From contig CANQGL010000010.1 in assembly GCA_947623185.1 (NCBI GenBank), forward strand, positions 1 through 47,527: DNA of 47,527 bases. The letters are read 5' to 3'. Position numbers and translations under genes: made by a program. The notes beneath the pieces are model-generated. The model did not search any database. It saw nothing but the letters and a program-made list of their open reading frames with translations, and was not told the origin of the DNA. Positions 1-8,219 of the stretch are shown here, piece by piece (position 1 is the first letter of the stretch; each line of letters opens with the position of its first letter). Source of the DNA: an uncultured Lachnospiraceae bacterium. Its GTDB lineage: Bacteria; Bacillota; Clostridia; Lachnospirales; Lachnospiraceae.

Positions 1-131
1 TTGTTTCAAAGGCTATTTTTCAATAGCTTGTTTCAGTGCGCCATTTTTTGGCTTTCCTCTACTTTCTTTCACACTACTCCCTCCTGAGTTTTCATAATTA
101 TCGGGATCAAAAGTATGGTGATCCCCCGTGG
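1..131. other. left edge: 19-codon reading frame after a good ribosome site
   Basis: Downstream of tctB, on the minus strand, there is a GGAGGG ribosome site (about 79-84) followed six bases later by a GTG at 70-72. It opens a 19-codon frame (reading KESRGKPKNGALKQAIEK) that stops at 13-15. It does not look like the start of TctA, which is the expected next gene of a tripartite tricarboxylate transporter. It may be a remnant or a chance frame. A small GCTATT/AATAGC hairpin sits at the end of this frame. I cannot assign a function. Confidence 0.25.
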
Positions 132-596
132 TTACGGTAAAATACCCGTTGGTGTTACCAGTTCCAGCAAATATGCGAAACAGATATAGATCACGATCAT
201 CAGCGCCGCGTCATAGAGCAGGCCCGACAGCACCTTCTTTAACGTAAGGGGAGTCGGCTGCAAAAGCAGCGTGATGCCGACCAGAATCAGGAATACCGTT
301 GCATAAAATCCGAGCGTCTTATATAGCATGCACGATACCGCCAGCATAAGAAGCACACAGGCTTCCTTGAAATTCGGAATCGCATCCTTTATCGGTCTGA
401 ATCCCGATTTCCCCTGAAGCAGCGGGATCAGCACCGCAACCGCTGACGCCAGCATGATCACCAGCGCGAAAGTCGGAAGCATCCGGCTCTCTTCGACCTT
501 GATGATGCTGATCTGCCAGGCCAGAAGCCCGCAGAACGCAAGCATAGCCAAAACGATATACCATTCCGCATTTTGAAACAGTTTTTTCTTATCCAT
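132..596 (-). CDS. TctB-family small membrane subunit of a tripartite tricarboxylate transporter
   Basis: A 154-residue membrane protein with four to five hydrophobic segments (about residues 12-30, 39-60, 80-113 in two parts, 130-148). The size and pattern fit TctB, the small integral subunit that works with the large channel TctA and the periplasmic or lipoprotein receptor TctC to import carboxylates. Neither partner is visible; they may lie left of the window. The ATG overlaps the end of the enolase-superfamily gene by 8 bases and has a GGGAG ribosome site, so the two genes are translationally coupled. The context suggests uptake of the acid substrate that the neighbouring dehydratase-like enzyme uses; this pairing is inferred. 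Confidence 0.75.
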   Translation of the reverse strand: MDKKKLFQNAEWYIVLAMLAFCGLLAWQISIIKVEESRMLPTFALVIMLASAVAVLIPLLQGKSGFRPIKDAIPNFKEACVLLMLAVSCMLYKTLGFYATVFLILVGITLLLQPTPLTLKKVLSGLLYDAALMIVIYICFAYLLELVTPTGILP

Positions 597-1731
597 GATA
601 GTTCTCCCATCGCCCGCCGGTAAACCTGAATCCGTATTCCTTAAGGGCTTCCTGAGAAATTTCCACGCCGATACCCGGCTCGCCGCTAAACCTGTATACC
701 CCGTCCTTTACGATCTCCTGCGGACCCGCAAGCAGATGACGGTCCGCGACCGCTCCGAACGGGAATTCCATCGGAAGCGGATTCTCGCACAATGCCGTCA
801 GATGAGCGCTGTGAGCCGTAGCGATGATGCCGCTCGGATTATGCAGTGTGATCTTTAAGCCGTACCCCTCAACCGTCGGAATCAGAGCTTTGACCGCGCC
901 CGGTCCTCCGATGTATTTCACATCGGGCATGATCACGTCATAGCAGCCGGATTCCATTGTCGTGAGGATCTGCTTAAGATTCAGCGCGTCCTCGCCGGCA
1001 GCCCACCGGATAAACGGATACGCCTCGTTCATCTGCCTAATCGTCCGGTAATCCAGCACCGGCACCGGATCCTCGATCCAGTACGGATTCCCGTACCGTT
1101 TCAGGATGTGCTCAACCGCTCTTCCGAGCGAATAGCGGGTAAATCTCTGATGGCAGTCGATCGATACCTTTTCGATGGGCACCTCCCCGAGAAGCGCGTC
1201 CATTCGCTCGAACGCCTTTCCCGGATCGGGGGAGGCAACCGTCGGATTGATCTCATCGAACGGCGTACATTTTACCATGGTGAATCCCGCCTGTACCGCC
1301 ATTCTGCCCTGTCTTGCCAGCGCTTCCGGGGAGCGGTCCGACCGGATCGCCCTGTTCAGATTCGCGTAAAGAGGAATCTCCTTCTTTCCCGCCGCGCCGT
1401 AAAGGCAGTACAGAGGCGTTTTGTAATATTTTGCCGCCAGATCCCATAATGCCTGATCGACCCCGCTCAACGCGGTCGCGTAAACGCGGATCGATCCAAG
1501 GACAGGATACGTCCACTTGCTCAGGCAGCGCCGGCATTCCTGAATGCATAACGGATCTTTGCCAACGAGCGATTCCCTGAGCCCGGTCAGAATCCCGGCC
1601 AGACCAAAATCGTCGCAGCTCTCCGTGATCTCGCCCCAGCCGGCAAGTCCCTGATCGGTTTCGATCACAAGCATCATCCACCGGTCTGTCGGCAGATCCA
1701 TGCGAAGGATCTGTATGTCAGTAATCTTCAT
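589..1731 (-). CDS. mandelate racemase/muconate lactonizing enzyme family protein, galactonate-dehydratase-like
   Basis: A 380-residue enolase-superfamily enzyme: N-terminal capping domain (about 1-115) and a TIM barrel. Visible barrel residues are K154 (in VKCTPFD), metal ligands D192 (in IDCH), E220 (in WIEDPV) and E247 (in AGED), then D270 (in MPDVKYIGG) and H297 (in HNPSG). The Asp-x-His pattern at the first metal ligand and the HNPSG motif resemble the acid-sugar dehydratases such as D-galactonate dehydratase more than mandelate racemase. These enzymes remove water from aldonic acids to give 2-keto-3-deoxy acids. The substrate cannot be read from sequence. The gene begins 3 bases after the FadR-type regulator ends and overlaps tctB, so the three form one operon for use of a carboxylic acid. 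Confidence 0.85.
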   Translation of the reverse strand: MKITDIQILRMDLPTDRWMMLVIETDQGLAGWGEITESCDDFGLAGILTGLRESLVGKDPLCIQECRRCLSKWTYPVLGSIRVYATALSGVDQALWDLAAKYYKTPLYCLYGAAGKKEIPLYANLNRAIRSDRSPEALARQGRMAVQAGFTMVKCTPFDEINPTVASPDPGKAFERMDALLGEVPIEKVSIDCHQRFTRYSLGRAVEHILKRYGNPYWIEDPVPVLDYRTIRQMNEAYPFIRWAAGEDALNLKQILTTMESGCYDVIMPDVKYIGGPGAVKALIPTVEGYGLKITLHNPSGIIATAHSAHLTALCENPLPMEFPFGAVADRHLLAGPQEIVKDGVYRFSGEPGIGVEISQEALKEYGFRFTGGRWENYHG

Positions 1732-1734
1732 ATG

Positions 1735-2469
1735 TCATCCTTCCTTGAACATGTTCTTGAAGCGATCCAGATTGTACTCGAAAGTACCCTCGATGATTCT
1801 CTTTACCCGATCCGCATCCCTTGTTCTGGCGGCCTCGTATATGGCTGTATGGTTTCGGATCGCACGGCTGAAATCCCCGTTGGAATTCTCTGCCATCTCG
1901 GTAAAGTATCGCATAATCTCGCTCTTGCACCCTCTCATCACGGTTTCAAACAAAGGATTGTGCGATCCCCGGATCAGCGCCATGTGAAATGCGAAGTCGG
2001 CTTCCACATATCGCGCGGCGTCGGAGCCGCTTTCCTTCATTCTTTCCAGTGCCTCTCTCAGCGCTTCAAAATCTTCTTCCGTGCCGCGCTCACACATCAG
2101 CTCGACACTTGTAAACTCGATCGCTTTTCTTAACTCCGTCACATACCGGTACTCATCCTTGCTCAGATCCATACGCCCGACCGATATGCTGATCAGATCT
2201 TCTCCAATGTAATTCGAGGTGACAAACGAACCTTTTCCGGGTCGCGTAACGATAAGATTCTGCGCCTGCAGCTTATGGATCGCGCATCTTGCACTTACGC
2301 GGCTCACCCCGTACATCTTGCAAATCTGGCTTTCCGACGGAACCTGATCACCCACCTTCCATTCCTTGCTCTCAATCTTTTTGAGCAGCGTCTCATATAC
2401 TTCATCCGTCAGCAACTTATTGCTGTTAAGTTCCATCACACACACTCCATTCTCCTGTATATCCTGCAC
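1735..2469 (-). CDS. GntR-family transcriptional regulator, FadR/FCD type
   Basis: A 244-residue regulator with an N-terminal winged helix-turn-helix (about residues 17-85, with the VPSESQICKMYGVSRVSAR recognition region) and an all-helical FCD effector-binding domain (about 95-235). The FCD fold normally binds a carboxylic acid at a metal site; His residues suitable for this are in FHMALI and in NHTAIYE. It is the first gene of the operon with the acid-sugar dehydratase-like enzyme and TctB, so it most likely senses the pathway acid. An 8+8 palindrome lies just downstream of the predicted start of transcription, which points to autorepression. Confidence 0.85.
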   Translation of the reverse strand: MQDIQENGVCVMELNSNKLLTDEVYETLLKKIESKEWKVGDQVPSESQICKMYGVSRVSARCAIHKLQAQNLIVTRPGKGSFVTSNYIGEDLISISVGRMDLSKDEYRYVTELRKAIEFTSVELMCERGTEEDFEALREALERMKESGSDAARYVEADFAFHMALIRGSHNPLFETVMRGCKSEIMRYFTEMAENSNGDFSRAIRNHTAIYEAARTRDADRVKRIIEGTFEYNLDRFKNMFKEG

Positions 2470-2479
2470 ATATATTACC

Positions 2480-2497
2480 TGTATTACAAGTAATACA
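2480..2497. promoter_or_regulatory. palindromic operator in front of the FadR-type regulator
   Basis: TGTATTAC, two bases, then GTAATACA: a perfect 8+8 palindrome. It lies between the predicted transcription start and the start codon of the regulator gene. FadR-family proteins bind short palindromes of this size, so it is the best candidate operator for autoregulation. Confidence 0.6.
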
Positions 2498-2514
2498 TAT
2501 ATGATATGTAAAGT

Positions 2515-2543
2515 ATTGTATCAGTTGTTTCATCAGTTGTCAA
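2515..2543 (-). promoter_or_regulatory. promoter of the gntR-dehydratase-tctB operon
   Basis: On the minus strand TTGACA (2543-2538), a 17-base spacer and TACAAT (2520-2515). This is close to the sigma-70/A consensus and sits about 45 bases upstream of the regulator start codon. Confidence 0.7.
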
Positions 2544-2710
2544 TACATTTTTCCCAAATTGTGAAATATTTTTTCTATCTTTTTGTTGAAATGGCTGTTT
2601 TTTCTGCTTTATCTCCGCGAACCGCGGAATGATATGACGGATCCGGCAGGTACGGGGTAATCCGTACTGCCCGATAGAAAGATTCGTTTTTTGATTTCAA
2701 AATTGCAAAG

Positions 2711-2739
2711 AAAAAGACCGACAGGATGATCCGTCAGTC
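2711..2739 (-). terminator. terminator of the iron-type ABC operon
   Basis: On the minus strand an imperfect hairpin (GACTGACGG ... CCTGTCGGTC) is followed directly by TTTTT. It overlaps the last codons of the distal ATPase gene. Another hairpin without a T tract lies further downstream at about 2645-2671. The 264 bases between the two operons otherwise hold only the regulator's promoter and operator. Confidence 0.6.
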
Positions 2740-3804
2740 TTCATAAGGAAACCACACCGGCGCCGCAAAGCGGACCGCGCAGGCCTCGCCCTCCGAGAAC
2801 AGGACGCGGTGCGGCGTCCGGACCTTCAATATCTGGCCTCCGGCAGGTACGAGATACTCCGTGCTGTCCGGCAGGAAAATACGCTTTTCGATGTGCGAGG
2901 GATAACCGTCTTCCCCCGGTCCCGAAAGGCCGATCAGATTCGGCCGGGTCGCAACGGTCATCCGCTCCTTCGCGTCCGAGGGAACGGGAATCGGGAGCGC
3001 GTGGTCCAAATCGCCCTCCGCGTACGCCTTTCCGTCTTTTATAACAACGTTCAGAAAATCGCTCTCGCCGAGAAAGCCGTATACAAAGCGGCTGTTCGGC
3101 CTGTTGTACAGTTCTTCCGGCGTTCCGGTCTGAATGATCTTCCCCATATCGCAGACCATCATCCGGTCGGATACCGCCATCGCCTCCGCCTGATCGTGCG
3201 TGACGAAGATCACGGTCAGGTTTAGTTTTTTCTGCAGTTTCCGGATCTCGAACCGCATACTCTCCCGCAGCATGGGATCCAGATTGGACAGCGGCTCGTC
3301 AAGGAGCAGCGTCTTTGGCCGCGTGACGATCGCCCGGGCCAGCGCGATACGCTGCTGCTGCCCTCCGGAAAGGTCGGCCGGGAACCGGCTCTCGAGCCCG
3401 CTTAATCCGACATGCTCAAGCGCCTCCTTCACGCGCCGCCCGGTCTCCTCGCGGCCGGTCTTCTGGATGCGCAGCGGGAACGCCACGTTCTCAAACACGT
3501 TCATGTGCGGCCATACGGCGTAGGACTGGAAAACCATGCCCAGACCGCGCTCTTCAGGCGGGACGCAGAGATTCTGCGAACTGACCGAGACCGGACGGCC
3601 TCCGATCTCGATCTCGCCCTCGCTCGGCTCCTCGAAACCGGCGATCAGGCGCAGCGTCGTGGATTTCCCGCATCCGGAAGGGCCCAGGAACGAAAAGCAT
3701 TCCCCCTCCCGCACGCTGAGGTTGAAATGATCGACGGCGGTGACATCCCCCATCGTCCGGGTGGCAAACCGCTTGGTGATGTTTCTCAAAACGATCTGAT
3801 CCAT
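2734..3804 (-). CDS. ABC transporter ATP-binding protein, FbpC/PotA type (distal copy)
   Basis: A 356-residue ATPase with Walker A GPSGCGKST (41-49), signature LSGGQ (145-149), Walker B TLLLDEP (165-171) and an H-loop in VTHDQAEA, followed by a C-terminal TOBE-like region (about 245-356). The length and the C-terminal domain fit the ferric iron/spermidine/2-aminoethylphosphonate class of importers. It is the last gene of the operon and starts 3 bases after the fused permease ends. It is the second ATPase of the operon: a different ATPase gene lies upstream of the permease. The two may form a heterodimer on the single fused permease, or serve as alternatives; the sequence does not decide. Confidence 0.9.
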   Translation of the reverse strand: MDQIVLRNITKRFATRTMGDVTAVDHFNLSVREGECFSFLGPSGCGKSTTLRLIAGFEEPSEGEIEIGGRPVSVSSQNLCVPPEERGLGMVFQSYAVWPHMNVFENVAFPLRIQKTGREETGRRVKEALEHVGLSGLESRFPADLSGGQQQRIALARAIVTRPKTLLLDEPLSNLDPMLRESMRFEIRKLQKKLNLTVIFVTHDQAEAMAVSDRMMVCDMGKIIQTGTPEELYNRPNSRFVYGFLGESDFLNVVIKDGKAYAEGDLDHALPIPVPSDAKERMTVATRPNLIGLSGPGEDGYPSHIEKRIFLPDSTEYLVPAGGQILKVRTPHRVLFSEGEACAVRFAAPVWFPYED

Positions 3805-3807
3805 GCG

Positions 3808-5523
3808 CTATACCCCCTTCCTGTCCTTCGTGATCTGCGTCACGACCGCGTTGCAGACGACGATGATCACGATCGCGATGCTCCCGAGGGCCGCCGCCTG
3901 CGGGATCATTCCGGCGTCGCGCAGCGAATAGATCTGGACACCGAGCGTCCGCGTATAAGGTCCGTACAGAAGGATCGACGTCGTGACCTCGCGCATGGCG
4001 GGCAGAAAGATCAGGAAAAAGCCGGACACCATCGCCGGCCGGATCAGCGGCAGCGTAACATCCAAAATGCTCTGCGCATGGGATGCGCCGCAGCTTCTCG
4101 CCGCGTCTTCAAGGGAAGGATGGATCTGCAGGAGCGCGGCCGACGAGCTCTGCAGCGCAAACGACAGATAGCGCGCAAGGTAGGCGATCAGGATGATCCA
4201 GATCGTGTTGTAAAGGCTGATCCCGAAGAATCCTCCGGACCAGGCCAGGATCACGCCGATCGCCAGCACCGTCCCGGGCAGCGAGTACGGGAGCATCGCG
4301 AGCGCTTCCAAGATCCCCTTTCCACGCGGGCGGATCCTGCGGACGACGTAGGCGATCAGCGTACCCATGATCATACAGAGAACGCCCGCGGCGGCCGATA
4401 CAAACAGCGAGTTTTTGATCGACTCGGCCGTACCGGAAGCCGCGAAAATACGCGAATAGTTTTTAAGCGTAAAGTTGGCCGGCGTCAGCGGCAGACCGTA
4501 CGCCCGGACAAGGCTTACCAAAAAGATCATGACGAGCGGCACGACGACGGTAAAGACCAGCGATACGATGCACAGGATAAAAAGCGGGATCCTGGCCCCG
4601 CGCAGCCGCACCGGCGACGGGTTCATGCTTTTCCCCCGGATCACATCGTAGCCCCTCGATCCGATCGCCTTTTTCTGGATCATAAACGCCACCGCCATCA
4701 CGGCCACCAGCACGATCGAAAGCGCGGCTCCGGAACGGATCCCCTCAAAGCTGCCGCCGGTCCGGGAAATGACCGCGTAGATCCTGGTCGGCAGCGTATA
4801 GATCCCCTGCGAGAACCCGAGGATCGAAGGAACGCCGAAATGGGCAAGCGACGCGATCAGGATCAGAAGCGCGCCGGACGATACCGCAGGCAGGATCAGC
4901 GGAAGAGTCACCCTCCGAAAGACCTCAAGACGGCCCGCGCCCGCGATCCTGGCGCTCTCCTCCAGGGTCGGGTCCATGCGCTCCAGGGCGCTCGCGACCT
5001 GCATAAAGACAAACGGGAAATAATAGGAACACTCCACGAACACGATCCCGCCCACGCTGTTGATGTTAAACGGCGCCGACGAAAGATGGAATGCGGACAT
5101 CAGAAATTTGTTGAGATATCCGGAACGCCCGTTTAAAAGCAGGTCCCAGGCCATCGCGCCGAGGAACGGCGGGAACATATACGGTATGCTGAACATGGCG
5201 CGCATCAGCCCCTTGGCGGGGATATCGCTGCGTCCGAGCAGCCAGCCGAAAAACGTCCCGGCCGCCGTGCCGAACAGCGTGACCCAGAACGCAATCTTAA
5301 GGGTGTTCCATAACGCCGCGCGGTTCGCGGGTTCCGCGATCTGCGCGGCAAAAAGAGAGGGATCGAACCGTCCCTCGTAAAAAAAAGCATGATAACCGAG
5401 CGAGACGACCGGTATCACCACGACGATCAGCAGAAAAAGGTAGCATAACGCCGTCATGACCCCGTCGATCCCAAACAGCAGTCCGCCTCCGGCCGACATG
5501 CGGTCCCGTCCGTAACGTTTCAT
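3808..5523 (-). CDS. fused ABC permease, FbpB-like (two permease domains)
   Basis: A 571-residue protein with about twelve membrane segments in two homologous halves. Each half carries the EAA loop that contacts an ATPase: ESARIAGAGRLEVFRRVTLP in the N-terminal half and EDAARSCGASHAQSILDVTL in the C-terminal half. Fusion of both permeases in one chain is typical for ferric-iron type importers (FbpB, SfuB) and related systems. It overlaps the upstream ATPase gene by 4 bases and is followed after 3 bases by the second ATPase. Translocates the ligand delivered by the binding protein encoded first in the operon. Confidence 0.9.
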   Translation of the reverse strand: MKRYGRDRMSAGGGLLFGIDGVMTALCYLFLLIVVVIPVVSLGYHAFFYEGRFDPSLFAAQIAEPANRAALWNTLKIAFWVTLFGTAAGTFFGWLLGRSDIPAKGLMRAMFSIPYMFPPFLGAMAWDLLLNGRSGYLNKFLMSAFHLSSAPFNINSVGGIVFVECSYYFPFVFMQVASALERMDPTLEESARIAGAGRLEVFRRVTLPLILPAVSSGALLILIASLAHFGVPSILGFSQGIYTLPTRIYAVISRTGGSFEGIRSGAALSIVLVAVMAVAFMIQKKAIGSRGYDVIRGKSMNPSPVRLRGARIPLFILCIVSLVFTVVVPLVMIFLVSLVRAYGLPLTPANFTLKNYSRIFAASGTAESIKNSLFVSAAAGVLCMIMGTLIAYVVRRIRPRGKGILEALAMLPYSLPGTVLAIGVILAWSGGFFGISLYNTIWIILIAYLARYLSFALQSSSAALLQIHPSLEDAARSCGASHAQSILDVTLPLIRPAMVSGFFLIFLPAMREVTTSILLYGPYTRTLGVQIYSLRDAGMIPQAAALGSIAIVIIVVCNAVVTQITKDRKGV

Positions 5524-6608
5524 ATCGCCGCCCCCTCTTCTTTTGGGAAATACCTGCAGTCGCAGAACCGGATCCCGGTCTCCGTCCCCTCGCGCACGGG
5601 CACGCCGTTTTCCGTTTCCTGCGAATTCTGCCGGATGCGCAGTTCCGTTCCCCCGAGATCCGCGAAATAATCGTATTCGCCCCCGAGGAAAACCGCGCGG
5701 CGCACGGTGACGCGAAGCGGCGAGTCCGGATCAAAAACGATGTCTCCGGGCCTCACGCCGACCAGAAAGCGTTCTCCCGCTTCCGATGGATCCTGCGCCG
5801 GGACCCAGTCGAATTCGCGCTCCTTCGCGATCAGGCGGAACGTTCCGTCCGGGCTTTTCCGCACCGGGATAAAATTGGCGACGCCGATAAATTCAAAGGC
5901 AAAGCGGCTCTTCGGATGAAGAATGATCTCCTCATCCGTGCCGGTCTGGCAGAGCTTTCCGCCCGGTTCCATGATCGCCATGCGGTCGCAGAGCCGGAGC
6001 GCGGACTGCTGGTCGTGCGTGATGTAGAGGATCGTCGTTCCACTCTTCTTCTGGATATCCCGCAGTTCGTCAAGCATCTGCTCCCGCAGTTTCGCGTCGA
6101 GGTTGGAGAACGGTTCGTCCATCACGATCACATCGCTCTCCGCTGCCAGCGCGCGGGCGACGGCGACGCGTTGCTGCTGTCCGCCGGAAAGCTGGTTCGG
6201 CAGATGACCGGAGTACGCGCCCATGTTGACAAGATCCAGCGCCTTTTTCACCCGTTCTTCGGTCTCACGGCGCGTGATCCCCTTCTTTTTGAGCGGATAG
6301 GCCACGTTTTCGCCTACCGTCATATGCGGCCAGACCGCATAGTCCTGAAAGACCATGCCGATGTTTCTGCGCTCGACCGCCATGTCGATGTGCCGGGATG
6401 CGCTGAAAACGCAGACGCCGCCGATCAGGATCTCCCCGGCGCTCGGGCGGTTCAGTCCCAGAAGACAGCGTGTCAGCGTGGTTTTTCCGCAGCCGGAAGA
6501 ACCGACCAGACAAAAGATCTCGCCGCTTTTGATCTCCAGATTAAAATCTTCCAGGACGGCATGACTGCCGTACCGGAACGAGACATTTTTAAAAACCACG
6601 TCAGCCAA
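5520..6608 (-). CDS. ABC transporter ATP-binding protein, FbpC/PotA type (proximal copy)
   Basis: A 362-residue ATPase: Walker A VGSSGCGKTT (about 35-44), signature LSGGQ (140-144), Walker B VIVMDEP (160-166), H-loop in ITHDQQSA, and a C-terminal TOBE-like region with the motif VGVRPGD. It lies between the binding-protein gene and the permease and overlaps the permease start by 4 bases. It is clearly a separate sequence from the distal ATPase (different spacer residues throughout), so the pair is not a recent duplication. Either could power import by the fused permease. Confidence 0.9.
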   Translation of the reverse strand: MADVVFKNVSFRYGSHAVLEDFNLEIKSGEIFCLVGSSGCGKTTLTRCLLGLNRPSAGEILIGGVCVFSASRHIDMAVERRNIGMVFQDYAVWPHMTVGENVAYPLKKKGITRRETEERVKKALDLVNMGAYSGHLPNQLSGGQQQRVAVARALAAESDVIVMDEPFSNLDAKLREQMLDELRDIQKKSGTTILYITHDQQSALRLCDRMAIMEPGGKLCQTGTDEEIILHPKSRFAFEFIGVANFIPVRKSPDGTFRLIAKEREFDWVPAQDPSEAGERFLVGVRPGDIVFDPDSPLRVTVRRAVFLGGEYDYFADLGGTELRIRQNSQETENGVPVREGTETGIRFCDCRYFPKEEGAAI

Positions 6609-6661
6609 ACGTTTTCTCCCCGCTCCCGCCGCGCCTGTTTTCGGGCGGCCTTTCTCTCATA

Positions 6662-7729
6662 TTACAGCCCGTACATTTTGTTGAAATCGCCGAGATTCTT
6701 TTCCGAATTCTCGACCAGCTCGGACATATCCGTCTCCATCGCTTTCTCCGCCAGTTCGCCCACATCCGTCGTCTGTTCGACGTCGTCGCGCACCGAGATC
6801 AGATTGTTTGCCACAAGGACCTCCTGCCCCTCTTTGGAAAGGAGGAAATCATACAGGAGCTTTCCGTTCTCCTCGTTCGCGCAGTCCGCCACCAGACCGA
6901 TCGGACTGGGGATCACGACCGCATTTTCCGGATACAGGAACGCGATCGGCGAACCTTCCGCTGCAAGGCTGGCCGTCACATAATCGACGCAGACGCCTAC
7001 CTTGTACGCGCCCGCGGCAAGCTGGTTGTGGGTCGCCGTCGTGCCGCTCTCAAGGTAGCAGCCGTTGTCGTGCAGCTTTTGCATGAATTCCGCGCCGTAT
7101 CCGTCATTGCACATCATGGCGTTCATCCAGTAGGCCGTCGTTCCGGCGGTGCCGGGATCCGACATGACGATCTGATCGTTCCATTTTTCGTCAAGCAGGT
7201 CCTCCCATTTCTGCGGCGCTTCCTCCGGCGTCACGGCCGTCGTGTTGTAGCCGATCCCGATGCCGACCAGACGCGCGGCCGTATAATATCCGTCCGGATC
7301 GATATACGACTCGTCGATCGCCTCCGCTTCCGGAGAGGTATATTGCTGCAGGATCCCCTCGTTCTTGAAGGAAACATAGTCGGAGGCGTCGCCGACCCAG
7401 ATCACATCCGCGTCGACATGGCCCGCCTTCGCCTCGGTCGAGATCTTGGTAACGACCTTTCCGGTCCCCGCGAAATAATACTCCATCTTTACATTCGGGT
7501 ACTTCTTTTCAAACGCTTCCTTGACCGCGATCAGCTGATCCTCCTGCATGGAAGAATAAAGCATGACCGTTCCGCTGTACGAGGAACCGTCGGCCTGGGC
7601 GGCGTCCGCCGCTTCTTCCTCGTCCGCCTTGCTTTCCGAAGCGGCCGCGGCCGTACTTTCGGCCGTACCTGAGGAGTTTCCGCCCGCGCAGCCTGTCGCC
7701 GCCGTGACGGTCTGGGCCGCAGCCATCAT
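6662..7729 (-). CDS. ABC iron-type substrate-binding protein, apparently frameshifted in its signal peptide
   Basis: A 355-residue extracellular binding protein of the Fbp/iron(III)-polyamine class (YSSMQEDQLIAVKEAFEKKY near the N-terminus, YNTTAVTPEEAPQKWEDLLD in the middle). The open frame begins at a pair of ATGs (7729-7724) with no ribosome site, and begins inside a signal peptide, MMAAAQTVTAATGCAGG, with a lipobox-like ATGC but no basic residues. Just upstream, an ATG at 7749-7747 with a good GGAAAGGA site reads MKRKLIG and then stops at TGA. One extra base would join the two as a normal lipoprotein signal. So the gene is probably inactivated, or the base was lost in assembly. It is the first gene of the ABC operon. 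Confidence 0.8.
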   Translation of the reverse strand: MMAAAQTVTAATGCAGGNSSGTAESTAAAASESKADEEEAADAAQADGSSYSGTVMLYSSMQEDQLIAVKEAFEKKYPNVKMEYYFAGTGKVVTKISTEAKAGHVDADVIWVGDASDYVSFKNEGILQQYTSPEAEAIDESYIDPDGYYTAARLVGIGIGYNTTAVTPEEAPQKWEDLLDEKWNDQIVMSDPGTAGTTAYWMNAMMCNDGYGAEFMQKLHDNGCYLESGTTATHNQLAAGAYKVGVCVDYVTASLAAEGSPIAFLYPENAVVIPSPIGLVADCANEENGKLLYDFLLSKEGQEVLVANNLISVRDDVEQTTDVGELAEKAMETDMSELVENSEKNLGDFNKMYGL

Positions 7730-7800
7730 CCAATCAATTTCCGTTTCATTTTATTCATTCCTTTCCGCATGTGCCGGTAGCCCCGTTCCCGCCATTACCT

Positions 7801-7813
7801 ATTATAAATTATA
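7801..7813 (-). promoter_or_regulatory. two overlapping -10 like boxes before the iron-type ABC operon
   Basis: Two TATAAT hexamers occur on the minus strand at 7813-7808 and 7806-7801, about 55-65 bases upstream of the likely binding-protein start. No good -35 box is seen at the right distance, so this would be a promoter helped by an activator, or only an A+T-rich stretch. Confidence 0.35.
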
Positions 7814-7852
7814 GTGTCGATCCTGCAGGCATTTTTTCACGATACACGGCAC

Positions 7853-7900
7853 AAAAGGAAAGGCACCCGGCGCTTAAGTCAGCCGGATGCCTTTCCTTTT
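7853..7900 (-). terminator. strong bidirectional terminator after the HPr-like gene
   Basis: A near-perfect stem of about 18 base pairs (AAAGGAAAGGCA-CCGGC pairing with GCCGG-TGCCTTTCCTTT) with a 10-base loop. T-rich tails lie on both sides, so it can end transcripts in either direction. On the minus strand it closes the HPr-like gene and isolates the ABC operon from it. Confidence 0.85.
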
Positions 7901-7916
7901 TCTCTTCATTTCTTTT

Positions 7917-8165
7917 TCATGCGACCGCGTGTCTGTCGGATACGCTGTGTCCTTCCAGAAAACTTTCAAACTCCGCATTCTCCCCGTCATACTCGACCGT
8001 CAGCGCGTTGCGCAGATCGAGGCTCAGAACGCCTAGGATGGACTTTGCATCGATCACGACGCGGTTGTAAAAGACGTTGATGTCAAAATCGCATTCGGAC
8101 GCGTCGCGGACAAATTCCTTCGCCTCCGAAACCGAAGTGAGCCTGATCTTTCTCTGTTTCATCAT
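7917..8165 (-). CDS. HPr-like protein lacking the active-site histidine
   Basis: An 82-residue protein that aligns by eye with HPr over its length: the KSILGVLSLDL stretch matches the KSIMGVMSLGI region around regulatory Ser46. In HPr the loop near residue 15 reads HARPA and its His is phosphorylated by enzyme I. Here the same region reads SVSEAKEFV and has no His. It therefore cannot pass phosphate in the PTS in the normal way. It keeps the serine that HPr kinase would use, which is the arrangement of the Bacillus catabolite co-repressor Crh. A regulatory role is inferred. The gene has its own promoter and terminator. Confidence 0.8.
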   Translation of the reverse strand: MMKQRKIRLTSVSEAKEFVRDASECDFDINVFYNRVVIDAKSILGVLSLDLRNALTVEYDGENAEFESFLEGHSVSDRHAVA

Positions 8166-8219
8166 AACCGCAAAACCCCTTTACTCTGTGAAGAACCGCC
8201 TTCTTTTCTCTGTACTTTT

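Noticed and set aside
3412..5136. 574-codon open frame on the plus strand opposite the fused permease
   Set aside because: It is the mirror of a G+C-rich gene; the product is rich in Arg, Asp and His without any domain, has no ribosome site, and the opposite strand encodes a clear permease.
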